Below, in pieces: positions 7,457-14,857 of a DNA stretch of 47,514 bases. The stretch's first letter is position 1. Each line of letters begins with the position of its first letter. The notes below the pieces were generated by a model. That model saw only the letters and a program-made list of their open reading frames with translations, was not told the DNA's origin and made no database searches. A program made the translations under genes and the position numbers. Origin of the DNA: a virus; IMG/VR virus record IMGVR_UViG_3300047557_002611, positions 1-47,514 of that record; one strand, given 5' to 3'.

Positions 7457-9058
7457 ATGAAAAAAGCCATCTCCTACGCCCGCGTGAGTACCGGAAAGCA
7501 AAAAGACGGTATCTCTACCGAATCGCAGCACGAACGGAACCGGAAAGACTGCCTTACCATCGGCTATGAAGTAGTAAAGGAATTCACGGAGGTGGAGTCT
7601 GGACAAGATGACAATAGGCCAGTTCTCCAAAAGATATTCCAAGAATGCCAACGCCGAGCCCGGGGCAAAGATAAGATTGAGCTTCTGGTTATTCACGACT
7701 GGGATCGATGGTTCAGAAATACGGTTCAATCAGCCATCTGGAGAAACAGGTTCCAAGAAATTGGAGTGATGGTCAACAGCCCGCAGCCTCACCTATGGTT
7801 AAACTCCGAGGACGGGGGAAGCATTGTCATGCATGCCCTCCGTTCTGGTATGGCTGAAGCAGAAAGCCGGGCCATCTCCAGTCGTACCCGCCGCTGTTTG
7901 TACCAATGGAAAATGGAAGGGTATTACCTGCACCAACCTCCACGGGGCTACATCCGGGCAGGTAAAGACGAACGTGGCAAGTGGATGATCAAGCCGGATC
8001 CTGAACTTCAGTCAATGTATGAACAGGTCTACAAGCTGATTGCCACCGGCACCCCGGCGCTACACGCCTACCAACAGCTTGGAGGCCGTAAAGTATTTGG
8101 AGCCAAACAAAGCTACCTGGACAACCTACGTAATCCGGTGTATGCTGGAATGGTGGTAGCCAAAACGTCATTAGCTGGATACGAAACTAAAACTGTACCA
8201 GGGAAATTTCAGGGGCTTGTAAGCTGGGAACTATTCAACCTAGCCATTGATGTAATGGATGGAAAAGTAAAGCCTGGGAAAACCAAAGAATCAGATTCTC
8301 TTTTCCCGGCCAAACGTTCACTACGCTGCCCAACGTGCCACGGTCATGTTTCATCCGACATGCCCCACAAAAGAAACGCTGGAGGTATTAAAGTGTACCA
8401 TTATTACAGGTGCATCCAAAACCAAAAGCATTTCCGTATTCCAAAGGAAAAGGTGGACATGGCCATCATAAACATGCTGGCTGATTTGAAATTTTCCGAA
8501 CCGACCAAAAAAGAACTGGTGGACATCCTTCGGGACCGGACCGACAAAGAACGCCGTAGCCTCACCTCCACCCTATCAAGCCTGAATGAAAAACTGCAAT
8601 TGGAGTCTGACCGAATGGCCCGGGCTTTAAAGCTGCTTGTGGACGGTACTTTGTCACGGACTGAGTACGACAGTCTACTCAAAGCAAAAAGTGAGATTGA
8701 AAACCAAATACGGAATACCGAAGCTCAAATCAAAAGAATGGATTTTGTGAGGTCGATCTTCACCTCATTTGTGGAAGACCTATCCAAGATCATTGATCAC
8801 CTGGACAGCCTAAAACTTCACAAGTTTCTAAGGATTTTATTCCCTGACGGTTTCCTTTTGGATGGGCAAATTTTCCGAACTAATAGAATCAATACTTTAT
8901 TCCTGTTAGTGCCTGAAAAACAAAGGCTTTGGAAAACCATTGAGGTAAACCAAAGCCTGTTTATGACTGAAAACGTCATGATGGGTGCATTACCGGATCA
9001 TTTCCGAACTGACCTGGAGCAATTCGCTCTGTTTATTCACCAATACAAGGCTGCATAA
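7457..9058 (+). CDS. int: Large serine recombinase (phage integrase)
   Basis: A 533-aa large serine recombinase. The catalytic serine is Ser11 in YARVSTGKQ; the resolvase domain continues to about residue 145 with the DR pair in HDWDRWFRN (83-84). A recombinase domain follows (about 160-275, RNPVYAG), a zinc ribbon (CPTC at 291-294, YYRC near 319), then a coiled coil (about 365-435) characteristic of directional integrases. It should integrate the phage genome between attP and attB, with excision needing a directionality factor; none is identified here. ATG 7457 is chosen because it puts the catalytic motif at the usual distance and has the AAAACCATAGTC leader. The att core cannot be fixed from one genome. 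Confidence 0.92.
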   Translation: MKKAISYARVSTGKQKDGISTESQHERNRKDCLTIGYEVVKEFTEVESGQDDNRPVLQKIFQECQRRARGKDKIELLVIHDWDRWFRNTVQSAIWRNRFQEIGVMVNSPQPHLWLNSEDGGSIVMHALRSGMAEAESRAISSRTRRCLYQWKMEGYYLHQPPRGYIRAGKDERGKWMIKPDPELQSMYEQVYKLIATGTPALHAYQQLGGRKVFGAKQSYLDNLRNPVYAGMVVAKTSLAGYETKTVPGKFQGLVSWELFNLAIDVMDGKVKPGKTKESDSLFPAKRSLRCPTCHGHVSSDMPHKRNAGGIKVYHYYRCIQNQKHFRIPKEKVDMAIINMLADLKFSEPTKKELVDILRDRTDKERRSLTSTLSSLNEKLQLESDRMARALKLLVDGTLSRTEYDSLLKAKSEIENQIRNTEAQIKRMDFVRSIFTSFVEDLSKIIDHLDSLKLHKFLRILFPDGFLLDGQIFRTNRINTLFLLVPEKQRLWKTIEVNQSLFMTENVMMGALPDHFRTDLEQFALFIHQYKAA

Positions 9059-9267
9059 TGGAATTACCTGGACTTGTTCAATTCAGGCTGTGTACCCTAT
9101 CTGATAGAGAGCTAGCTGAAGCAGTTGCCGAACAATTAAAAAAAATGTACGAGCCTACCGTATCTGTCCCGACAAGACACATTCCAGCTAGACCAAATCA
9201 AGATTTTGATTTGTTGGTTGCGGAATTGATTGTGAGATTTATAAAATCAATTGAAAAACCAGAATAG
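9058..9267 (+). CDS. Small hypothetical protein, 69 aa
   Basis: The start overlaps the integrase stop (TAATG), so translation is coupled. The sequence LSDRELAEAVAEQLKKMYEP looks like one amphipathic helix, followed by a Pro-rich turn and a second helix. No function is assigned. Its size and position immediately downstream of the integrase would also suit a recombination directionality factor, but nothing in the sequence proves it. Confidence 0.55.
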   Translation: MELPGLVQFRLCTLSDRELAEAVAEQLKKMYEPTVSVPTRHIPARPNQDFDLLVAELIVRFIKSIEKPE

Positions 9268-9268
9268 C

Positions 9269-10258
9269 ATGAAATACGCAATCTACCACAGCGCAGACCT
9301 CGACGGGATCACCTGCGGGGCGCTGGCAAAAATCGCACATCCTGACATAAACCTGATCGGTTACGACTACGGGCAACCGCTGGATGAAATTGAGGCCATA
9401 CCGGATGGATCGGAGGTGTATATGATGGATGTTTCCTTGAAAAAGGAGGAAATGCTTGCGTTGGCTGTTCGAACTAAGCTAACCTGGATTGATCATCACA
9501 AAAGTGCAATTAATGATCTTTTTGGATTTTGGTACGGAGGAGAAATTGAGGGTATTTACAATAAAAACTATCTTGATGAAGATGGAAAGGTAAATGTATG
9601 GTGCCATTGTTCAATCAAAAGAGCCGCCTGCGAGCTGGCACTGGAGTTCTTTAATCCAAGCCACTTTAATGCAAGTGCGTCAGTTGTGGAACTTGTCGGT
9701 AAATACGACACACGGAGAAAGGATGAGGAATGGAATAACTACACTCTGCCTTTTCAATTTGGATTGAGATCATTTGTAGGGCTTGATGTTGATAAAATGA
9801 TTGAAGTTTTGAGCTACGGATCAATTCAAGATAGTGTTCTTGAGGCAGGCTTAACAATCCTATCGTACCAACGCGAACAAGCCCGCATCATTATGAAAAA
9901 CTCATTTGAGTGTACATTGGCTGTTTCTGGAAGCGATTACGAAGAAGAAGAATTTGAGTGCATAGTTGTCAATACAATGGGCCTGAATACCGACATGCTG
10001 CCCCCTGAAATTGACCTTACCGGAAAGATTCTCCTGCAATTCATACTCCGTAAAGATGACCTTTGGCATATCTCAATGCGATCCGAGGGCGATCTGGACG
10101 TTGGAGCCATTTGTACCAAAATTGGAGGTGGTGGTCACAAGAACGCCGCTGGATGCATCCTGACCTTAAACGAAAAGATGGAACGGTTTTGGGAGTTCGG
10201 TAGTACCAACGATGATAAACCTGGGTTCCTTGTAATTGACCACACAATTGAAGATTGA
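9269..10258 (+). CDS. DHH/DHHA1 phosphoesterase (NrnA/B-like)
   Basis: A 329-aa DHH superfamily phosphoesterase. It shows the N-terminal HSADLDG metal motif (residues 7-13), a second aspartate motif MMDVS (about 52-56), the DHH signature IDHHKS (74-79), and the DHHA1 substrate-binding motif GGGGHKNAAG (286-295). The size fits nanoRNase/oligoribonuclease members rather than RecJ, so hydrolysis of short RNA or cyclic/linear dinucleotides is likely. In a phage it could recycle nano-RNA, or remove nucleotide signals used by host defence; the latter is speculation. It directly precedes the GIY-YIG gene, with stop/start overlap. Confidence 0.8.
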   Translation: MKYAIYHSADLDGITCGALAKIAHPDINLIGYDYGQPLDEIEAIPDGSEVYMMDVSLKKEEMLALAVRTKLTWIDHHKSAINDLFGFWYGGEIEGIYNKNYLDEDGKVNVWCHCSIKRAACELALEFFNPSHFNASASVVELVGKYDTRRKDEEWNNYTLPFQFGLRSFVGLDVDKMIEVLSYGSIQDSVLEAGLTILSYQREQARIIMKNSFECTLAVSGSDYEEEEFECIVVNTMGLNTDMLPPEIDLTGKILLQFILRKDDLWHISMRSEGDLDVGAICTKIGGGGHKNAAGCILTLNEKMERFWEFGSTNDDKPGFLVIDHTIED

Positions 10259-10608
10259 TGCTTGACGCTGGCTACATCTATTTCATGTTCTCCCCTCGTT
10301 CGTTCTTGTACAAGATCGGAAAGGGTAAGGACTTTAAACGACGCAAGCGGCAGATTGACGACTCAGTGCCAGGTGAATTGGTTTGTGTGTTCAAAGTTTT
10401 CCTGATTGGTATGTCTGGTTACGAAAAGGAGCTCCACCAGATTTACGACGACCGTCGAACGACCTGGAAGGGATCGGGCAAAACCGAATACTTTAGACTA
10501 TCCCCTATCGCAGTTTTGGCTGTCATTTTTCGGATGATTCGGTATCAAATCGGACAAATACTAATTTTTTTGATAATTATATACATTTTATTCGCTATTG
10601 TGCAATAA
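10258..10608 (+). CDS. GIY-YIG-like domain with C-terminal membrane helix
   Basis: A 116-aa protein. Residues 5-80 match the T5orf172/MUG113 branch of the GIY-YIG fold: GYIYF, then YKIGKGKDFKRRKRQ with the conserved arginine, and the Glu-containing YEKELHQIY. The last ~30 residues (about 85-116) are a hydrophobic helix, predicting a membrane anchor with the domain in the cytoplasm. A membrane-tethered nuclease-like domain is unusual and could act on incoming DNA. ATGA-type overlap couples it to the DHH gene. The next operator module begins within its last codons. Confidence 0.65.
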   Translation: MLDAGYIYFMFSPRSFLYKIGKGKDFKRRKRQIDDSVPGELVCVFKVFLIGMSGYEKELHQIYDDRRTTWKGSGKTEYFRLSPIAVLAVIFRMIRYQIGQILIFLIIIYILFAIVQ

Positions 10609-10622
10609 AGTGCATAAATTTG
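10581..10622 (+). promoter_or_regulatory. Operator-promoter module before VRR-NUC gene
   Basis: Outer halves ATACATTT (10581-10588) and AAGTGCAT (10608-10615) are 19 bp apart. TAAATTTG at 10615-10622 overlaps the right edge and is an exact match to TAnnTTTG, with TTCG 20 bp upstream. The ATG of the nuclease is at 10628, so the transcript would be nearly leaderless. The module overlaps the 3' end of the GIY-YIG gene. Confidence 0.55.
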
Positions 10623-10627
10623 GTAAG

Positions 10628-11128
10628 ATGAAAAAAAAGGCTGTTAAATGGCTGGATTTTATCAATCCGGGTAACGACATCGGGTTTAAATCAGCACCAA
10701 AGAAGAAAACAAAGGTGCAGCATGAAAGAATGTTGCAAGAGTCTTGTGTCACTTGGTTCAGATACCAATACCCCACTATCCCAATTGTAAGCTCAGTAAA
10801 TGGCACGGAGTTGTCAGGCACAAAAGAGCAACGGATAATTAAGTGGAAGGCCCTGGAAAGAGAGGGCGCGGTTGCCGGGGCTCCTGACTTGTTTGTTTTC
10901 TTCCCTGCTGTCGGATACCACGGGCTTTGTGTGGAGATGAAATTCAAGGATGGAAAGCAAGGCCCCAAGCAAAAGGAGTTTCAATCCAAGGTTGAGCCAA
11001 TGGGGTATAAATACGTTGTTATCCGTTCGCTTGATCAATTTCAAGAAGAAGTAAACGATTACCTGCATGGTAGGAATAGGACAGATAGTTCAATGGGTAA
11101 CGGGCAAATCTTCAACTCAAAACGTTGA
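10628..11128 (+). CDS. VRR-NUC domain nuclease
   Basis: A 166-aa protein of the phage VRR-NUC family (PD-(D/E)XK fold). Key elements: HERMLQESCVTWFRYQYP (about 33-50), NGTELSG, the catalytic GAPDLFVFFPA (about 86-96) and VEMKFKDGKQGPKQKEFQ (E-x-K motif near 106), and a final YKYVVIRSLDQFQ strand-helix. Stand-alone phage VRR-NUC proteins are thought to act on branched or flapped DNA during replication/recombination. ATG 10628 is used, immediately after the operator-promoter module. Confidence 0.85.
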   Translation: MKKKAVKWLDFINPGNDIGFKSAPKKKTKVQHERMLQESCVTWFRYQYPTIPIVSSVNGTELSGTKEQRIIKWKALEREGAVAGAPDLFVFFPAVGYHGLCVEMKFKDGKQGPKQKEFQSKVEPMGYKYVVIRSLDQFQEEVNDYLHGRNRTDSSMGNGQIFNSKR

Positions 11129-11132
11129 GCGA

Positions 11133-11312
11133 ATGCCCGTCACCCCTACTCCACCGCCAAGCCTTCCAGGGGTTGATACTTCCAAATTCAAAAGCCCTCA
11201 AGGGATGCCCACGTTTCGGTGTTACGAATACTGGGTGGACAACGTGAGGGAGTTTGACGAATATGGAGAGGTCAAGGAAAGGTTTATGGATTGGTTTAGA
11301 AGGGTAGCATGA
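11133..11312 (+). CDS. Small hypothetical protein, 59 aa
   Basis: The Pro-rich N-terminus (PVTPTPPPSLPG) is followed by a helical tail ending DWFRRVA. An upstream ATG at 11067 would lengthen it but overlap the nuclease gene by 62 bp, so 11133 is preferred. No function recognised. It is the last gene before a terminator. Confidence 0.45.
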   Translation: MPVTPTPPPSLPGVDTSKFKSPQGMPTFRCYEYWVDNVREFDEYGEVKERFMDWFRRVA

Positions 11313-11342
11313 TGCATTGAATATGGGTTTTAGGTGTTTTAT

Positions 11343-11373
11343 CCGGGTGTCCTTTGGGGCATCCGGTTTTTTT
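11343..11373 (+). terminator. Rho-independent terminator
   Basis: A 10-bp stem CCGGGTGTCC / GGGCATCCGG (two G-U pairs) with a TTTG loop is followed by seven Ts (11367-11373). It closes the early transcription unit that ends with the VRR-NUC and 59-aa genes, so the next gene must have its own promoter. Confidence 0.85.
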
Positions 11374-11390
11374 AGGTCGTGTGCAACCAC

Positions 11391-11447
11391 TTTGCAGATC
11401 AACGTTTTGTGATTTTTAAATCATTTGTAAGGCAACCAATCTGCAAA
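11391..11447. promoter_or_regulatory. Inverted-repeat regulatory region or possible att-like site
   Basis: TTTGCAGAT (11391-11399) and ATCTGCAAA (11439-11447) are perfect 9-bp inverted repeats. Between them is TGATTT-TT-AAATCA (11410-11423), plus a direct repeat GCAACCA beside each outer arm. This nested symmetry lies between a terminator and the membrane-protein gene at 11475. It may be an operator/promoter of that cassette; a recombinase site is less likely because the two symmetry centres do not coincide. No clean TAnnTTTG is visible. Confidence 0.4.
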
Positions 11448-11474
11448 TTTTCATAAAATTTTAATAGCCATAGT

Positions 11475-12500
11475 ATGGACATTTCAAAAAGCTTCAAAGG
11501 GTTGTTCCAAAAACCCAAATTCGACCCATCTGGCATGGATCGGAAGTTTGACAGTGTAATTACATCCCTGATCTTTGGGGCATCTTTGGCGGTGGCGGTC
11601 ATTAGTGGGGGCGGGGTATTCTATGCAAGCATGAAGACTTGCGCCGACACTGGACTTTCTTTCACTATGTCGGTTGTTCTGTCCTCAATCGTTGCCACGG
11701 CCATGTATTTTTTGACTGACAAGGGATTGAAGTTCCTTGTCACTAAATTCACCTTTGATCTTTTCCAGCTTTTCAGTGGCAGATTTTGGATGGACCTTTG
11801 GGCAATGGTCAGAAAGGACAATCCTAAATATAACCTTCAGGCTAGGATTGCCCAGGGCATTATCTTTGTTGGTATCGGAGCAACTATAGTAGCAGTATTA
11901 TTTGCTGACTACAAATCAATACAGATTGTACAAGACCCGGTGGCTGATTTGGTGCCAAAAGATTCAACCATTGACATAATTTCCCAGCGTCAGGCCATCA
12001 TCAACCAAAACAATCCGAAGTTTACCCGATTGCAAAACACAATCGCTTCACTGGAGGATGAAATCAAGGCAACTGAAAAAAGTGTTGAGCGTAAAAACCC
12101 AAAGCTCGATGGAATGGAAGGTGGTAAGCCAAACGGATGGGAAAAGAAAGAACTATCCAGGTTGAAGGCTTCTGCAACTTCATCCCTTCGCAAGAGATTG
12201 GACGAAACGAGGACTAGTTTAATGGAGGCAGAAAAGAACCAAGAAGGGTTGCTGGCTGTAATGGACACAAGCAGCGTAAAGAAAAACATCCTGATTGAAA
12301 ACAAGAACATCAGGGCTGCTTCAAGGGTTGCTGCTTTTATTATGGTCCTTGGATTTTGGGCAAAGGTAGCCTTGGTATTCTTCTATGCTCTACGGGTCTT
12401 TAACTGGTTTGCCCTTGGAGCTAAAGACACCAATGGGGACGGGAAGATTGATACTAAGGATGTTGAAGATTTCCACAAACCGGGTTTTCAGGCGGGGTAA
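11475..12500 (+). CDS. Four-helix membrane protein with coiled coil and EF-hand loop
   Basis: A 341-aa zero-frame product. Predicted membrane helices lie at about 30-52, 63-80, 126-146 and 283-315. Between helices 3 and 4 is a polar, helical, coiled-coil-like region (about 165-270). After helix 4 comes a canonical 12-residue EF-hand-type loop DTNGDGKIDTKD (318-329). The 3' end has a -1 frameshift signal (12482-12525), so a second, 408-aa form is expected. No family recognised. It is the first gene of a two-gene unit bounded by terminators on both sides, typical of a cargo (moron) cassette; a role in superinfection exclusion or membrane sensing is a guess. The start has the AGCCATAGTATG context. 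Confidence 0.75.
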   Translation: MDISKSFKGLFQKPKFDPSGMDRKFDSVITSLIFGASLAVAVISGGGVFYASMKTCADTGLSFTMSVVLSSIVATAMYFLTDKGLKFLVTKFTFDLFQLFSGRFWMDLWAMVRKDNPKYNLQARIAQGIIFVGIGATIVAVLFADYKSIQIVQDPVADLVPKDSTIDIISQRQAIINQNNPKFTRLQNTIASLEDEIKATEKSVERKNPKLDGMEGGKPNGWEKKELSRLKASATSSLRKRLDETRTSLMEAEKNQEGLLAVMDTSSVKKNILIENKNIRAASRVAAFIMVLGFWAKVALVFFYALRVFNWFALGAKDTNGDGKIDTKDVEDFHKPGFQAG

Positions 12501-12525
12501 CAGATAGGGCTAAATCTGTTACCCC
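12482..12525 (+). promoter_or_regulatory. Programmed -1 ribosomal frameshift signal
   Basis: The heptamer G GGT TTT (12482-12488) is in the correct zero-frame phase: codons GGT and TTT start at 12483 and 12486. A 5-nt spacer (CAGGC) leads to a perfect 12-bp hairpin, GGGGTAACAGAT (12494-12505) with ATCTGTTACCCC (12514-12525) and an 8-nt loop. The zero-frame TAA (12498-12500) lies within the stem. Slip site, spacer and stem meet the classical -1 requirements. Confidence 0.75.
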
Positions 12526-12700
12526 TGAACAGGAACAAACCGAAATTGAAAACGCAATTGAACGAGATTTAAACCTAGCAGAAATACAGGCAGTTATTGA
12601 CGCACTCGAAAGCTGTTTGCTTGTATTTGATGATGAACAGAGGGGAAAAACATTAAAAGTTATCGACGCTTTAGAGTCGCTTAAACCTATTGCAGTATGA
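12488..12700 (+). CDS. -1 frameshift extension of the membrane protein (70 aa)
   Basis: The -1 frame stays open for 70 codons from the slip site to TGA at 12698-12700 and has no ATG, GTG or TTG before codon 44, so it is not a normal independent gene. It encodes an acidic helical segment with two related stretches, VIDALESCL and VIDALESLK. Its stop overlaps the ATG of the next gene (ATGA at 12697), the coupling arrangement of a real coding end. Read through the frameshift it gives a 408-aa protein. A sequencing indel is the alternative, but the intact heptamer, spacer and hairpin argue for programming. Confidence 0.7.
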   Translation, partial: SGGVTDRAKSVTPEQEQTEIENAIERDLNLAEIQAVIDALESCLLVFDDEQRGKTLKVIDALESLKPIAV

Positions 12701-13386
12701 TGAATAAATCAGAAATTGAATTTCATATCAAGCGCCTACAAAATGGCAGAGCCGCAACTTCTGATCCACACCAAATTGAATTGATTGATTTGGGGTTGAA
12801 GAAATACCGGGAGATGTTATTGGAGCTTGAAAAAAAAAGAGAATCGCAACCAACCGGAAAAACGGGGCAGTTGCCGCAAAATACACAAACAAGTGCGCAG
12901 CCAAACCCAAAAATAGAAAAAAGGGAGATCGAAAAGCAGACTGTAAAGTGCCCAAATGATGAGCCAGGGGAAACTTTGTTTGCAAATACCTGCACTGAAA
13001 AAACGACGCTTGGCCGTCTGCCTGTTGCTACGAATAGCATAGAGGATGCAACTACCTTAGAGATCCCAATGGTAAACGGAACTATCCTGACGGCCACCTA
13101 CGGGATCGCCAAGGCCAGGGCAAGACAGTACTTTGACTCCATAATGACCACGGAAGACTTCCGGGAAAAACGATACGCTGCCGTTCTGAAATCAGCCATG
13201 TTTAAAAACCTCGTTCGATTGGTAAGAGGGTGGGGGGTATTGAAATCATTGGATGTCAAAAATCCAGAGTATCCAACCTTGGATAAAATATTCAAAATCC
13301 AACGGCAAACCCGTGAAGACCGGATAGTTTCTGCAAAGCTACTCCTGGAAATGGTCATGGAGACAATCAATAAAGCAGAAGAATAG
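12697..13386 (+). CDS. Hypothetical partner protein of the membrane cassette
   Basis: 229 aa, not recognised. The N-terminal ~50 residues form a helical hairpin or coiled coil. A Gln/Pro/Lys-rich flexible linker follows (about 50-85), then a C-terminal domain (about 115-229) with PMVNGTILTATYGIAKARARQYFDSIM and a basic helical region (VLKSAMFKNLVRLVRGW). No membrane helix. ATG 12697 overlaps the stop of the frameshift extension, so only ribosomes that shift (or reinitiate) would be delivered directly to it; this links its expression to frameshifting. A second ATG at 12700 is possible. A terminator follows. Confidence 0.65.
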   Translation: MMNKSEIEFHIKRLQNGRAATSDPHQIELIDLGLKKYREMLLELEKKRESQPTGKTGQLPQNTQTSAQPNPKIEKREIEKQTVKCPNDEPGETLFANTCTEKTTLGRLPVATNSIEDATTLEIPMVNGTILTATYGIAKARARQYFDSIMTTEDFREKRYAAVLKSAMFKNLVRLVRGWGVLKSLDVKNPEYPTLDKIFKIQRQTREDRIVSAKLLLEMVMETINKAEE

Positions 13387-13417
13387 AGTATATCAGTAAG
13401 TTTTTTCATCATGTAGA

Positions 13418-13447
13418 GGGAGTGGTAAAAGTACCATTCCCTTTTTT
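13418..13447 (+). terminator. Rho-independent terminator
   Basis: The stem GGGAGTGGTA / TACCATTCCC (10 bp, one G-U) with loop AAAG is followed by six Ts. It closes the membrane-protein cassette. Confidence 0.85.
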
Positions 13448-13545
13448 CGTCGTTAAAAAATGTCATTTCGTCTATGAAAAATAAAATTCAATAGATTTGA
13501 TTTGGATTTACCGGATAATATTAATATTTTTAAATCGTTAAATAA

Positions 13546-13579
13546 ATACATTTTATTCAATAAAACGAATACAATGTAT
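13546..13579 (+). promoter_or_regulatory. Operator module upstream of recombination operon (distal)
   Basis: ATACATTTTATTC, 8 bp, GAATACAATGTAT: the 13-bp arms match at 12 of 13 positions. This is the most symmetric long-form member of the operator family. A TATTTTG follows the right arm. Together with the copy at 13623 it makes a tandem pair in the ~290-bp gap 13387-13675, which otherwise holds only the terminator and AT-rich sequence. Confidence 0.7.
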
Positions 13580-13614
13580 TTTGACAACGGATGTAACAAT
13601 CTCTTTTTTTTTAT

Positions 13615-13656
13615 TTTGAACTATGCATTTTATTCATTATTTTGTATCAAATGCAT
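13615..13656 (+). promoter_or_regulatory. Promoter with operator module before recombination operon
   Basis: TTTG at 13615-13618, 18 bp, TTATTTTG at 13637-13644 (7 of 8 to TAnnTTTG). The promoter is embedded in the module ATGCATTTTATTC, 8 bp, GTATCAAATGCAT (13623-13656). Outer halves ATGCATTT and AAATGCAT are perfect inverted repeats. It serves the operon starting at 13676. Confidence 0.75.
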
Positions 13657-13675
13657 ATCAAATCAATGAAACAAC

Positions 13676-14053
13676 ATGACAGCAACTACTCAACTCATTC
13701 AATCCAATCCAGTCGAATTCCTTTCTTTCGACATTATAGAAATCAACAACGAGCCTTTCGTGGGCATTGACTTCAAAAAAACAGGTGATCAACTTTACCT
13801 GGAGATTCGGGCAATTGATGTCCTTGATCTTTTGAGGGCAGCAGGCAAATACACCTACGAGTCATTTGCAACCGACCTAGACGGCAACCACTTTGTTTAC
13901 GAAATCCAATTCCAGGGTGATCAGGATTTTGAAGTGAAGGTCAAAATAGAAGACCGGATCAATTCACTTCGTAAAAAAGATTTTGAGGCAGTCATTTTGG
14001 CTGCCTACAATGATCAGGATTACCGGAACCTCATTTGTGAAATACCTTTCTAA
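13676..14053 (+). CDS. Hypothetical protein, first gene of recombination operon
   Basis: A 125-aa acidic protein, not recognised. Mixed alpha/beta composition: FLSFDIIEINNEPFVGIDF at the start, a YEIQFQGDQDFEVKVKIEDR strand region, and helix at the end. It directly precedes the Bet annealing protein and is the first gene after the tandem operator region. A role in recombination is suggested by context only. Confidence 0.6.
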   Translation: MTATTQLIQSNPVEFLSFDIIEINNEPFVGIDFKKTGDQLYLEIRAIDVLDLLRAAGKYTYESFATDLDGNHFVYEIQFQGDQDFEVKVKIEDRINSLRKKDFEAVILAAYNDQDYRNLICEIPF

Positions 14054-14065
14054 AACCATAATCTC

Positions 14066-14857
14066 ATGTCTCAAGAAATCGCAATCCGCACCGTCACCGA
14101 AGAAGATATGAAAACCTTGGAGCAGGCTGGCATCATCCCCAAGAATACGCCTGTTTCACAGCTCAAGGTTTTCGCCAAATTCTGCCAAGAAATTGGACTT
14201 TCCCCATTCACCGGGGAAGTTCACTTGGTTGGATACAAAAACCAAAAAACAGGGGAGATGAAATACTCTCGTATCGTGGGGATCGATGGGTTCCGAAGAA
14301 AGGCGGGTGAAACAGGTGAACTGGCAGGCACTGAACCGCCACGGTACAATGTAACATCGGATGGAAGTTACCAAACGGCTTCCGACCTGTTGATCAAAAA
14401 AGAACTTCCGGTTACTTGTACAATGACAGTTTGGAGGTTCAGGAATGGGCAAAGGGTTCCATTCTCAGCCGAAGTGGTTTTCAACGAGTTCGCAAAACGG
14501 TACAACGGGGTATTGGCAGAGAAATGGAAGGACATGCCCTTTCAGATGATCGCCAAAGTCAGTGAAGCCTTCGCCCTCCGTAAAGGTTTTCCTGACCGTG
14601 TGGCAGGTCTATCTATTCCAGAAGAGGCAGCAGCATACGAAGGAACCAATGAAGGCCCTATTGCAGAGGATCAGGATGCTCGTAAAACCGCAATTGAGCA
14701 GATCACCTCTGATCTTACCCACGTAAAAGACATTAAGGAATTACAGGCAGTATGGACAAAATACCGCCCTTGGCAAAAGGACGAAGAGATTATTGAGTTG
14801 GTCAAAGCAAAGGGCCGTGAATTAGAAGAGATTCAAGTTGAAACCGAAGCCGTATGA
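14066..14857 (+). CDS. bet: Bet/RecT-type single-strand annealing protein
   Basis: A 263-aa Bet-family recombinase. Diagnostic stretches are FAKFCQEIGLSPFTGEVHLVGY (about 33-54), KYSRIVGIDGFRRKAGETGELAGTEPP (about 65-92), CTMTVWRFRNGQRVPFSAEVVFNEFA (about 118-143) and the KDMPFQMIAKVSEAFALRKGFP block (about 155-176). It should anneal complementary single strands made by the neighbouring exonuclease, promoting phage recombination and concatemer formation. The 3' end overlaps the exonuclease gene by 4 bp. The start is preceded by AAAACCATAATCTC. Confidence 0.9.
   Translation: MSQEIAIRTVTEEDMKTLEQAGIIPKNTPVSQLKVFAKFCQEIGLSPFTGEVHLVGYKNQKTGEMKYSRIVGIDGFRRKAGETGELAGTEPPRYNVTSDGSYQTASDLLIKKELPVTCTMTVWRFRNGQRVPFSAEVVFNEFAKRYNGVLAEKWKDMPFQMIAKVSEAFALRKGFPDRVAGLSIPEEAAAYEGTNEGPIAEDQDARKTAIEQITSDLTHVKDIKELQAVWTKYRPWQKDEEIIELVKAKGRELEEIQVETEAV

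Noticed and set aside
12498-12525. Hairpin at 12494-12525 as a transcription terminator
   Set aside because: The stem is strong but no T-tract follows, and coding sequence continues in the -1 frame up to the next gene; a frameshift stimulator fits better.
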